From Acidobacteriota bacterium (lineage in GTDB: Bacteria > Acidobacteriota > Vicinamibacteria > Vicinamibacterales > UBA2999): a stretch of 53,667 nucleotides of DNA. Where the stretch lies: NCBI GenBank assembly GCA_023265015.1, contig JAHFUO010000011.1, positions 1 to 53,667 on the forward strand, in the 5' to 3' direction. The position numbers and the translations under genes were made by a program. The notes under the pieces were generated by a model, which had not been told where the DNA came from, ran no database searches, and saw only the letters and a list, made by a program, of their open reading frames with translations. Positions 18,270 to 27,245 of this stretch are shown here, piece after piece. Numbering within the stretch: the first letter of the stretch is position 1; each line of letters starts with the position of its first letter.

Positions 18270-19469
18270 TCAGGAAGCATTCGCTTTCTTGAGCTCGTGT
18301 TCGATGACCGCCTCGAAGAACACGGGGCGGAAGCCGCCGTTGATCTTGATGCCGTTGACGAAGAAGGTCGGCGTCGCCTGCACGTTGAGCTGCCGTCCAA
18401 GCGCCGCGTCCGCTTTGACCTGCTCGAGGACTTTCGGGTACTGCGCGTCGAAGTCGGTGACCTGCGCGACCTGGCGCACGGCGTCCTTGACCCAGGCGGG
18501 CGTCATCTTCTCCTGGTTCTGGAAGAGGTACTCCTCCATCGCCTCCCCCTTCCCCTTGGCCTTCGCCATGCGGACCGCGGCCGCCGCTTCGCACGCCGCG
18601 CTGTGCGGGCCGCCGGTGTTGCACTGGGGGGACAGCGGAAAGTCCATCGTGACGAACCGCACTTTGGAGTCGTTGCGATACTTCGCGAGGATGCCCTTGT
18701 ATTCCATGTACGTCTGCCTGCACGACGGGCACTGGTAATCGTTGAATTTCACGATGAACACCTGCGCACCGTTGGCCGACAACGGCAGGGTGACGCGCGG
18801 CTGCGCGTCGATCCACTTGTTGAACTCGGCGAGCTGATCGGGGTCGATGGTTTCAGTGAGCGGTGTGTAGGACGTGCCCGGGCCGGTCACCGTCTGCTCC
18901 GCCGCGCGCGGGAAGAACGCGACGAGCGAGGCCGAGCCCACGACGAACACCAGCGCGAGCACGGCGGCGGCCGGCGTCGTCGCGACCGACTTGAGGTCGC
19001 GGCCGAATCGTGCCGGCAGCGCGGACAGCGACATCGCAATGCCGCCCGACACCAGGAAGATCCCGATCACGCCCACGTACATCGTCAGGCAGAGCGGGCA
19101 CAGCGTCCCGATGATGAAGAACGAGGCGTAGCCGAGATACAGCACCGCTGACAGGCCGATCGTCGCCAGCACGAAGATGTATCCGGCCGAGGCGGCGCAG
19201 GCGTCCGGATCCTTCCGGCGCATGCCGCGAAGCGCGAGGAGGAGGACGAGCGCCGACCAGATCACGCCGCCGACGGCCACCGGCACGCCCCGTACCGTGG
19301 CGTACGTGCTCTCCAGCACCTTTTCGCAGCTCACGGTCTCGCTGATATCGCAGAAACTCGTGTAGGTCGGGTCCCTGAGGATCTGATAGTGCACGTAGAG
19401 CGCGGCAACCGACGCGGCTAGCGCGAGGAGTGCAAGCGCCACGATGAGCGGGCGGGCGTGCTTAGTCAT
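18270..19469 (-). CDS. VKOR-DsbA/thioredoxin-like fusion, disulfide-forming
   Basis: 399 aa starting at ATG 19469. The N-terminal half (about 1-150) is an integral-membrane vitamin K epoxide reductase domain with loop cysteines C40 and C48 and the quinone-side CPLC motif (C124, C127). After a fifth helix comes a DsbA/thioredoxin-like domain with active-site CPSC (C247, C250) and cis-Pro in QATPTFFVNG. It has a further Cys pair near QCNTGGPHSAAC. Such fusions oxidise exported proteins and pass electrons to quinone. The gene follows three pilin genes that each carry one conserved pair of cysteines, so pilins are likely substrates (inference). Confidence 0.92.
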   Translation of the reverse strand: MTKHARPLIVALALLALAASVAALYVHYQILRDPTYTSFCDISETVSCEKVLESTYATVRGVPVAVGGVIWSALVLLLALRGMRRKDPDACAASAGYIFVLATIGLSAVLYLGYASFFIIGTLCPLCLTMYVGVIGIFLVSGGIAMSLSALPARFGRDLKSVATTPAAAVLALVFVVGSASLVAFFPRAAEQTVTGPGTSYTPLTETIDPDQLAEFNKWIDAQPRVTLPLSANGAQVFIVKFNDYQCPSCRQTYMEYKGILAKYRNDSKVRFVTMDFPLSPQCNTGGPHSAACEAAAAVRMAKAKGKGEAMEEYLFQNQEKMTPAWVKDAVRQVAQVTDFDAQYPKVLEQVKADAALGRQLNVQATPTFFVNGIKINGGFRPVFFEAVIEHELKKANAS

Positions 19470-19510
19470 GCTGTGGGGGCCTCGCGGGCATCCTACAAAA
19501 CAACGCCGGG

Positions 19511-19543
19511 AAACACAAAGGGGGTGCCGGAGCCGGCACCCCC
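19511..19543 (-). terminator. Rho-independent terminator after pilA1
   Basis: The minus strand has a perfect 9-bp stem GGGGGTGCC/GGCACCCCC with a 6-nt loop, followed by TTTGTGTTT. It lies 26 bp after the pilA1 stop and before the VKOR-DsbA gene. Confidence 0.85.
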
Positions 19544-19569
19544 TTGACGTGTCCTGCGCCGGACAGCCG

Positions 19570-20100
19570 TTACTGGAGAACCTGCGCGCCAGCCAACGTG
19601 TTCGGAATGGCCGCGCCGGTTGCCAGCTGGAAGATCGTGCCGCGGTTGTCGCTCGCGAAGGATCGCTGGCCCGAGCTGCCCACCTGCACCGGCTCTGCAT
19701 GAACGTAGAAGGCCGACCGGGCGTTCGCCGCCGAACCGTTGCACGTGTTGGCCGCCGGCAGGACGTCCACCGCGCCCAATCCATCCTGGACCGTGAACGT
19801 GTATCCGCTCTTGATGGCCGGGTCCGAAGCGGACAGATCCGGACCGATGAAGGGCACACCCGGTGGGGGCGGACGGCTAAGATCAGTCAGGCTCTGAGCG
19901 AAGCCGCCACCGCCGCAGCTGGCGGCGTAGGTCGCCTGGGCGCTGTTGATGGCGCGGACCGACGCGATCGCCGATGCCTCGTTGCCTGACTGACGGGCCC
20001 GGAGCAGGCCGGGCACCGCGATTGCCGCGATGATACCGATGATGGCAACGACGATCAGCAGCTCGACCAGCGTGAACCCGTCGTCTCTTGTCCTCTTCAC
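19570..20100 (-). CDS. pilA: type IV major pilin paralogue 1
   Basis: 176 aa from a GTG at 20100, preceded by GGAG. An 8-residue leader ends in Gly before FTLVELLIVVAIIGIIAAIA with Glu at +5, the classic class III prepilin signal. C62 and C120 are placed to form the single disulfide of the globular domain. It is close to the neighbouring pilA2 in the N-terminal half and at the C-terminus (RGTIFQLATGA... against RGTIYQLATGA...), so the two arose by duplication. No separate promoter is apparent; expression is likely readthrough of the terminator after pilA2. Confidence 0.93.
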   Translation of the reverse strand: MKRTRDDGFTLVELLIVVAIIGIIAAIAVPGLLRARQSGNEASAIASVRAINSAQATYAASCGGGGFAQSLTDLSRPPPPGVPFIGPDLSASDPAIKSGYTFTVQDGLGAVDVLPAANTCNGSAANARSAFYVHAEPVQVGSSGQRSFASDNRGTIFQLATGAAIPNTLAGAQVLQ

Positions 20101-20147
20101 TGGAAATCTCCGTCGTTGGGCGGGTCCTTCAAGACCGCCACGAAAAA

Positions 20148-20177
20148 GCTGCCGGGCAGGCCGTCGAGGCCTGCCCG
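20148..20177 (-). terminator. Rho-independent terminator after pilA2
   Basis: The minus strand has a 10-bp stem CGGGCAGGCC/GGCCTGCCCG with a 5-nt loop, then GCAGC and five Ts. It lies 17 bp after the pilA2 stop and before pilA1, so pilA1 should receive only part of the pilA2 transcription. Confidence 0.75.
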
Positions 20178-20194
20178 TCATACCGGAAACAGTC

Positions 20195-20728
20195 TTACTG
20201 GAGGATGTTCGCGCCGGCCATCGTGTTCGGGATGATCGCGCCCGTCGCCAACTGGTAAATGGTGCCGCGCTGGTCGCTGGCGAACGAGCGCTGACCGGTG
20301 CTGCCGACCTGGATGGGCTCGGCGTGCGCGTAATACGTCGACCGCGAGTTGGCCGCGGCGGCGTTGCAGGTGTTGACTGCGATCAGCACATCGATCGCAC
20401 CCAGTCCGTCCGCCAAGGTGACCGTGTAGCCGCTCTTGAGCGCAGGGTCAGCCAACGTGAGGTCCGGGCTGATGAAAGGCACGCCGCCTACCGGCGCCTT
20501 GCCGAGGTCGGTCAGTGTCTGCGCGTACCCGCCGCCGCCGCAGCTGGCCGCATAGGTCGCCTCGGCGCTGTTGACCGCGCGCACCGAACCGATGGCCGAC
20601 GCCTCGTTACCCGACTGGCGGGCCCGCAGCAGGCCGGGCACCGCAATGGCCGCGATGATGCCGATGATCGCCACGACGATCAGGAGCTCGATAAGGGTGA
20701 ATCCCTCGTTCTTCTGAATATTCTTCAC
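20195..20728 (-). CDS. pilA: type IV major pilin paralogue 2
   Basis: 177 aa from a GTG at 20728 with a strong ribosome-binding site (AAGGAGA, 7 nt upstream). A 9-residue leader ends in Gly before FTLIELLIVVAIIGIIAAIA, Glu at +5. The cysteines C63 and C121 are probably paired. This copy lies directly behind a consensus sigma-54 promoter and is followed by its own terminator, so it is likely the main pilus subunit. The short globular domain (~130 residues) resembles pilins of Geobacter/Myxococcus-like groups more than the long Neisseria type. Confidence 0.95.
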   Translation of the reverse strand: MKNIQKNEGFTLIELLIVVAIIGIIAAIAVPGLLRARQSGNEASAIGSVRAVNSAEATYAASCGGGGYAQTLTDLGKAPVGGVPFISPDLTLADPALKSGYTVTLADGLGAIDVLIAVNTCNAAAANSRSTYYAHAEPIQVGSTGQRSFASDQRGTIYQLATGAIIPNTMAGANILQ

Positions 20729-20825
20729 AGCTAATCTCCTTGAGAGCGCGCGGGCCGGAAGGCCCGACTACCGTTTACAGTCCGCCGTTCCGACACGGCG
20801 CCTCACGTTCATGGACCAACCTGGA

Positions 20826-20841
20826 GGCAAGCGCAGTGCCA
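20826..20841 (-). promoter_or_regulatory. pilA: sigma-54 promoter of pilA2
   Basis: The minus strand reads TGGCACTGCGCTTGCC, matching the -24 TGGCAC and -12 TTGC consensus with correct spacing. Transcription would start near 20815 and give a leader of about 87 nt that includes a CGGGCC/GGCCCG hairpin (20751-20766). Confidence 0.9.
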
Positions 20842-20925
20842 GCGCGAGCGTACGATCGAATGCGCCGTAACTTCAACGTGGTCTTAGTGTTATCGAATGA
20901 TGACGCTTTTGGTGATAGCGGCTGG

Positions 20926-20963
20926 TGGCAAAATCTGTCAACCGGCAACTGGCAAGATTTGTC
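20926..20963 (-). promoter_or_regulatory. direct repeats, candidate PilR binding sites
   Basis: Two copies of GACARATYTTGCCA (minus strand), at 20950-20963 and 20926-20939, start 24 bp apart and lie 85-122 bp upstream of the sigma-54 promoter. An inverted repeat CTGAC-N7-GTCAG follows at 20969-20985, overlapping the stop of the gene upstream. The TGTC cores resemble the motif reported for PilR sites in Pseudomonas. Confidence 0.5.
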
Positions 20964-20981
20964 TGAAACTGACAGCGCGCG

Positions 20982-21514
20982 TCAGTTCACGAGCTGCGAT
21001 GGCGCGCCGAATGGCTCGGGGGGCGGTATCGCGCCCGGGGTGTACCAGATGCCCGCCCGCTGCGTGGTCGCGAACGCACGGGTTCCGGTCTGTCCCAGCG
21101 CCGCCGGCACGGCGGAGGCGTAGTAATTCGTCTGCGCCACGACCCCGTTGCAATCAGGTGGCGTCGCCACGGCTGCCGCTCCGGCTCTCACGTTGAAGAG
21201 GTATCCGCTCCGTTGAACCGTCGGCGCAGAGCCCAGGTCCTCGGACACGTATCCCTGGCTGTTGCCAGGGGGCTTGGTGCCCAGCACGACGAGCGAGGTG
21301 GCGTAACTACCCGAGCCGCAGCCGGACGCGTAGGCGAACTGCGCGCTGTTGATCGTCCGCATCGCGCCGATGGCGGCCGCTTCGTTGGCGGAGACGCGGG
21401 CGCGCAGCAGGGACGCCACCGCGATCGACAGGATGATCGCGAGGATCACGATGACGATGCACAACTCCACCAACGTCATTCCGCGCTCGCCGCGACTCAA
21501 TCGCCGGTCCATCG

Positions 21515-21518
<4 letters not shown>
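20982..21518 (-). CDS. type IV pilin-like protein
   Basis: 178 aa. The ATG at 21518 overlaps the pilR stop (ATGA). A 13-residue leader ends in Gly before MTLVELCIVIVILAIILSIA, with Glu at +5 and Met instead of Phe at +1. The globular part resembles the two pilA products downstream (RVSANEAAAIGAMRTINSAQ matches RQSGNEASAIGSVRAVNSAE) and has the same Cys pair (C67, C123). It is a third, more diverged PilA paralogue, transcribed with pilSR rather than from the pilA promoter. Confidence 0.9.
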
Positions 21519-22980
<1,462 letters not shown>

Positions 22981-22984
<4 letters not shown>

Positions 22985-24690
22985 ATGGCCGAGCGCCCTC
23001 CGGCCGGAACCGGCGCCTCAGCCGCGGCGTCCCCGGCCTCAGGCGTTCGAATCGGCAGTTTCACGCGGACGGTCGTGCCGGTGCCGACCGTCGACGACAC
23101 CTGGATGGTCCCGTTGTAGTCGGTCACGATGCGGTGAACGATGGCGAGGCCGAGCCCGGTCCCCTTCTCGAACGAGCTCCGGAACGGCTGAAAGAGACTG
23201 TCGAGGTCGGCAGGCGGGATGCCGCACCCCTCGTCCTGGATCGTGATCGCGAGCTCCTCCTGCCCGCTGCCGGTCTCGAGTTTCGCCGAGAGCAGCAGCC
23301 GGCCGCCAGAGGGCATCGCGCGCAGTCCGTTCGTCGCCAGGTTCCACACGATCTGGCGGATCTGGTTCTCATCCGCCTCGTACCACACCGGCTCTGGAGG
23401 CAGATCGATGTCCACGACCTGGTCGTCCCGGACGTCGGCGCTGTTGCGCAGCAGCATCGCCGCATCCTGCACGACGCGGCCCACGTCGAGCCTCGTGAGC
23501 GAAAACTGCTGCGGGCGCGCGTAGGCGAGGAACGACTTGATCGTGTCGTTCAGGCGTTCGGACTCTCGCAGCACGATGTCCATCAGCTGCGCCTGCTCCT
23601 CGCTGAGCGGCAGCTCCTGCCGGAGCACCTGGATCGACCCCGACATCGACGCCAGCGGATTGCGGATCTCGTGGGCGATGCCGGCCGCCATCTCGCCGAC
23701 AGCGGCAAGACGCTGCTGCATCCGCGCGCCGCGCTCCAGGCGGCGCACGTCGGTCACATCCTGGAACGAGAACAGGTAGCCGCTGCGGCCGTCCGGCAGC
23801 GAGAGCGTGGTCACGGTCAGGCCGATTTCCAGTATGCGTCCGTCCTGGGCGCGGAACTGCTGATCGGCGCGCTGGCTTCGCGTCTCGCCCAGCATCTGCA
23901 GGCGTCCCATGAACGGCGCGGGCAATTGCAGCACGTCGCCCACGTCGCGGCCGACCGTCTCTGCCGCGGACAGGCCGGTGATGGCCGCCGCCGCGCGATT
24001 GAAGGTCAGCACGCGCCCGCCCATGTCGGCCGTGACCAGTCCGCTGAGCATGCTGTCGATCACGTACTGATTGAAGACGCGCAGGTCGGCGATCTGCGTC
24101 GAGGCGCGCTCGAGGCGCGCGCCCGTCGACCGCACCGTTTCCGCCAGCGACCCGGACAGCAGCGCCACCGCGAAAAACCCGAACAGGTTGATCGCGACCG
24201 TATACTGCGCGAACCGCGCGGTCGGGAGCTCCAGGGGGTTGAGCGCCTGCCACGACGCCGGGAAGAACGCGCTGGGCTCCAGGTACTGCGACACGACGAG
24301 CGCCAGGTACAGGATCGCGCTGAGTGCCGCGACCTGCAGCGCGCCGCGGCGGAAGCGCACCGTGGCGGCCGCCATGATCGGCAGCAGGTAGAGCGACGAG
24401 AAGTAGCTGGTGATGCCGCCGGTGACGTGAATGAACGCCGAGACGAGGATCGCGTCGGCGCCGAGCTGCGCATCCGCGATCCACGGATAACGACCGACGA
24501 ACCTGAGCGACGCCAGGTAGAAGACGCTCAGCGCGTACGTGAGACCGATCAGAAAGAAAAACGGGTCGATCGGAAACGCGCCGGGCCGGTTGATCTGGAC
24601 GAGGATCGCCGAGCCGAGCAGCAGGGTGCTGACAACGACACGAACGGCGATGAGCGTCGAGAGCCGCGATCGCAGGTCCACGTCAGCCAC
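22981..24690 (-). CDS. pilS: sensor histidine kinase PilS
   Basis: 569 aa from a GTG at 24690. Six membrane helices fill the first ~190 residues, as in PilS, which senses pilin levels in the membrane. A coiled segment and PAS domain follow (about 205-320), the H box AAGIAHEIRNPLASM (His near 340), N box NLATNGLRAM, and DEGCGIP and [12 protein letters not shown]. It pairs with PilR downstream. The upstream spacer is a pure heptamer array (24697-24745), so the region where a ribosome-binding site should lie is almost entirely repeat. No clear Shine-Dalgarno sequence is visible. Confidence 0.94.
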
Positions 24691-24696
24691 GAGCTA

Positions 24697-24745
24697 CCAC
24701 CAACCACCAACCACCAACCACCAACCACCAACCACCAACCACTAA
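24697..24745 (-). repeat. perfect heptamer array between pilC and pilS
   Basis: Seven units of CCACCAA on the plus strand, six perfect and the last CCACTAA. On the coding strand the units read GTGGTTG and begin with the G of the pilC TAG stop. There is no complementary arm. The array fills the whole spacer up to 6 bp before the pilS start. Perfect units suggest recent expansion. Confidence 0.95.
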
Positions 24746-25959
24746 CCGGTCAGCTTGCTGATCAGGCTGAAGATCGGCATGTACATCGCGATGACGATGC
24801 CGCCGACGATGCCGCCGAGGAACGCGATCATGAGCGGCTCGAGCAGCGTCAGCAGGCCGGCGACCGCGACGTCGACTTCCTCCTCGTAGAAGTCCGCGAT
24901 CTTGCTGAGCATCGTGTCGAGGGCACCCGTCGCCTCGCCGACGCCAATCATTTGGACGACCATCGGCGGGAACACCTTCGTGTCCCTCAACGGCTGCGCA
25001 ATCGTTTCTCCGCGCTCGATGCTCGTGCGCGTCGTCTGGATGGCTTCCTCGACGATGGCGTTGCCTGCCGTTTTCGCGGTGATGTCGAGCGCCTCGAGAA
25101 TGGACACGCCCGACGCGAGCAGCGTCGACAGCGTGCGGCAGAACCGCGCGACCGCGATCTTCCGCATCAGGCTGCCGAGGATCGGCAGCTTGAGCACGAT
25201 CGAGTCGATCGTCCTGCGCCCGTTGGACGACGCGTAATACGAGCGGAAACCAAACCCCGCGCCGACCATGCCGGCGATGACGAACGGCCCGAAACGCACG
25301 AGCCCGTTGCTGAGCGCGATGACCACGCGGGTCGGGAGCGGGAGCTCCGCGCCCAGGCCCGCGAACAGGTTCGCGAACGTCGGAATGACCTTCCACAGGA
25401 TGACGCCGACGACGAGGGTGGCGATCACGATGACCGCGACCGGATAGATCATCGCCGCCTTCACCTGGCCCTTCAGCTTGACGGCTTTCTCGATGTAGGT
25501 CGCCAGGCGCTTGAGAATCGTGTCGAGAATACCGCCGGCCTCGCCGGCCGCGATCATGTTCGTGAAGAGCGCGTCGAACACTTTCGGGTGCCTCTTCATC
25601 GCATCGGCGAGCGACGCGCCGCCTTCGACCTCTCCGCGCGTCGCCAGGATGACCCACGCGAAGTTCTTGTCCTCTTCCTGGCTGCCGAGGATCTCGAGGC
25701 ACTGCACCAGCGGAAGGCCGGCGTCGATCATCACCGAGAACTGGCGGGTGAAGACCGCCAGGTTCTTCGCGTCGACCGACCTCGCGCGCCTCGGCGCGCC
25801 GGCCTTGGCGGCAACCTTCTCCTTGATCGGATTGATCTGGGTGACGAGCACCTGCTCGCGGCGCAAGGCCGCAACCGCGGCGTCCATCGAGTCCGCGGCG
25901 CGTTCGCCCTGGACCGTCTGGCCCCCGCGTGTCCGTCCGGCGTATGCAAAAGTCGGCAT
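24742..25959 (-). CDS. pilC: T4P inner-membrane platform protein PilC
   Basis: 405 aa, the usual length. It has an N-terminal cytoplasmic segment (TFAYAGRTRGGQTVQGE), then two GspF/T2SSF domains (about 70-195 and 270-395), each ending with membrane helices, and the conserved RTLSTLLASGVSILEALDIT stretch. PilC links the PilB/PilT motors to the pilus base. The TAG stop lies inside the last heptamer of the downstream array. Confidence 0.96.
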   Translation of the reverse strand: MPTFAYAGRTRGGQTVQGERAADSMDAAVAALRREQVLVTQINPIKEKVAAKAGAPRRARSVDAKNLAVFTRQFSVMIDAGLPLVQCLEILGSQEEDKNFAWVILATRGEVEGGASLADAMKRHPKVFDALFTNMIAAGEAGGILDTILKRLATYIEKAVKLKGQVKAAMIYPVAVIVIATLVVGVILWKVIPTFANLFAGLGAELPLPTRVVIALSNGLVRFGPFVIAGMVGAGFGFRSYYASSNGRRTIDSIVLKLPILGSLMRKIAVARFCRTLSTLLASGVSILEALDITAKTAGNAIVEEAIQTTRTSIERGETIAQPLRDTKVFPPMVVQMIGVGEATGALDTMLSKIADFYEEEVDVAVAGLLTLLEPLMIAFLGGIVGGIVIAMYMPIFSLISKLTG

Positions 25960-25974
25960 ATCTGTAAATCCTCT

Positions 25975-26073
25975 GGCTCAGGGCTCAGGGCTCAAGGCTC
26001 AGGCGGCCTCAGCCCTGAGTCCTGAGCCGTGAGCCCCATGAGTCTTGAGCCATGAGCCATGAGCCTTGAGTCA
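25975..26073 (-). repeat. heptamer inverted repeat (GGCTCAN class)
   Basis: Between pilT and pilC. On the minus strand units such as GGCTCAT and GACTCAA start 2 nt after the pilT TAA, continue for about nine units, and return as complementary AGCCCTG/TGAGCC units. The same class occurs at 29019-29090 and 44915-44979. Confidence 0.9.
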
Positions 26074-26074
26074 T

Positions 26075-27199
26075 TTATCGGCCGATGGCCGGACGAGGCG
26101 GCATTCCAGCCCGGCCGAGGCCCGCGCCGGCGACGACGCCAACGCCCCGGTTGATCATTTCCTGCAGTTCTTCCCGGTTCGACGACGCCCCGAGCGCCGT
26201 CTCCAGCGTAATCAGCTTTTTCATGTGCAGCGACGCGAGCGACTGATTCTGCGTCTGCATGCCCATCTTTTCCTGGCCGGTCTGCATCGCCGAGTAGATC
26301 TGGTGGATCTTGTCCTCGCGAATCAGGTTCCGGATGGCCGCCGTCGGCACCATGATCTCCAGCGAGCAGACGCGGCCGCCGCCGACCTTCGGCAGCAGCG
26401 CCTGGCAGACGATGCCTTCGAGGACGAGCGAGAGCTGGGTTCGGATCTGGCTCTGCTGGTGCGCGGGGAAGACGTCGATGATGCGGTTGATCGTCTGCGC
26501 CGCGGAGTTCGTGTGCAGCGTGCCGAAGGTCAAGTGGCCCGTTTCCGCGATGCGGAGCGCGGACTCCACGGTCTCGAGGTCGCGCAGCTCGCCGATGAGC
26601 ACGATGTCCGGATCCTCGCGCAGCGCCGCGCGCAGCGCGCCCGAGAAGCTCTGCGTGTCGCTGTGCACCTCGCGCTGGTTGACGAGGCAGCCCTTGTGCG
26701 TGTGGATGTATTCGATCGGATCCTCGATCGTGAGGATGTGATCCTTCCGCTCGATGTTGATCTTGTCGATCATCGCGGCGAGCGTCGTCGACTTGCCGCT
26801 GCCGGTGGGGCCGGTGACCAGGACGAGACCGCGCGGGCGCTCGGCGAGGTTCGCGAGGACCGCCGGCAGGCCCAGCTCCTGAAACGTGCGGATCTTCTCG
26901 GGGATCAACCGGTACACCGCGCCGACCGCGCCGCGCTGGTTGAACAGGTTGCAGCGGAAGCGCGCGAGACCCTTGATGCCGAACGAGAAGTCGAGCTCCA
27001 TCGACTCCTCGAAGCGCTTCTTCTGGGCATCGGTGAGGACGCTGTACGCCAGCGCTTTCGTTTCCGACGGTGTGAGATCGGCCCCTTCGAGGCGCCGCAG
27101 GTGCCCGTGCACGCGCACCTGGGGCGGCGTGCTGATCGAGAGATGCAGATCGGAGCCGTCGAGTTCGACCGTTTTCTTCAGAAGCTCAGGTAATGTCAT
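26075..27199 (-). CDS. pilT: T4P retraction ATPase PilT
   Basis: 374 aa. A hexameric secretion ATPase with Walker A GPTGSGKST (about 130-138), the Asp box TIEDPIEY, Walker B IVLIGELRDLET and the His box GHLTFGTLHTNSA. The AIRNLIRE motif (about 284-291) is diagnostic for PilT, which powers pilus retraction. It lies between pilB and pilC as in Myxococcus. The C-terminal ~20 residues are a Gly/Ala/Arg-rich tail. Confidence 0.97.
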   Translation of the reverse strand: MTLPELLKKTVELDGSDLHLSISTPPQVRVHGHLRRLEGADLTPSETKALAYSVLTDAQKKRFEESMELDFSFGIKGLARFRCNLFNQRGAVGAVYRLIPEKIRTFQELGLPAVLANLAERPRGLVLVTGPTGSGKSTTLAAMIDKINIERKDHILTIEDPIEYIHTHKGCLVNQREVHSDTQSFSGALRAALREDPDIVLIGELRDLETVESALRIAETGHLTFGTLHTNSAAQTINRIIDVFPAHQQSQIRTQLSLVLEGIVCQALLPKVGGGRVCSLEIMVPTAAIRNLIREDKIHQIYSAMQTGQEKMGMQTQNQSLASLHMKKLITLETALGASSNREELQEMINRGVGVVAGAGLGRAGMPPRPAIGR

Positions 27200-27210
27200 A
27201 AATGTTTGCC

Positions 27211-27245
27211 CTGCCTACTGCCTGCAGCCTGCTGCCCGCTGCCTA
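27211..27245 (-). repeat. heptamer array (GGCAGCN class) after pilB
   Basis: Five units of GGCAGCG/GGCAGCA/GGCTGCA/GGCAGTA type on the minus strand, starting inside the pilB TAG stop. There is only one arm, in a 43-bp spacer before pilT. Confidence 0.85.

Noticed and set aside
24697-24745. Heptamer array as a CRISPR array
   Set aside because: Units are 7 bp without unique spacers, and no cas gene is present.
23134-26025. 963-residue plus-strand reading frame
   Set aside because: It lies antisense to pilS and pilC, is rich in Arg, Asp, His and Gln as expected of GC-rich antisense frames, and crosses the repeat spacers. No domain is recognisable.
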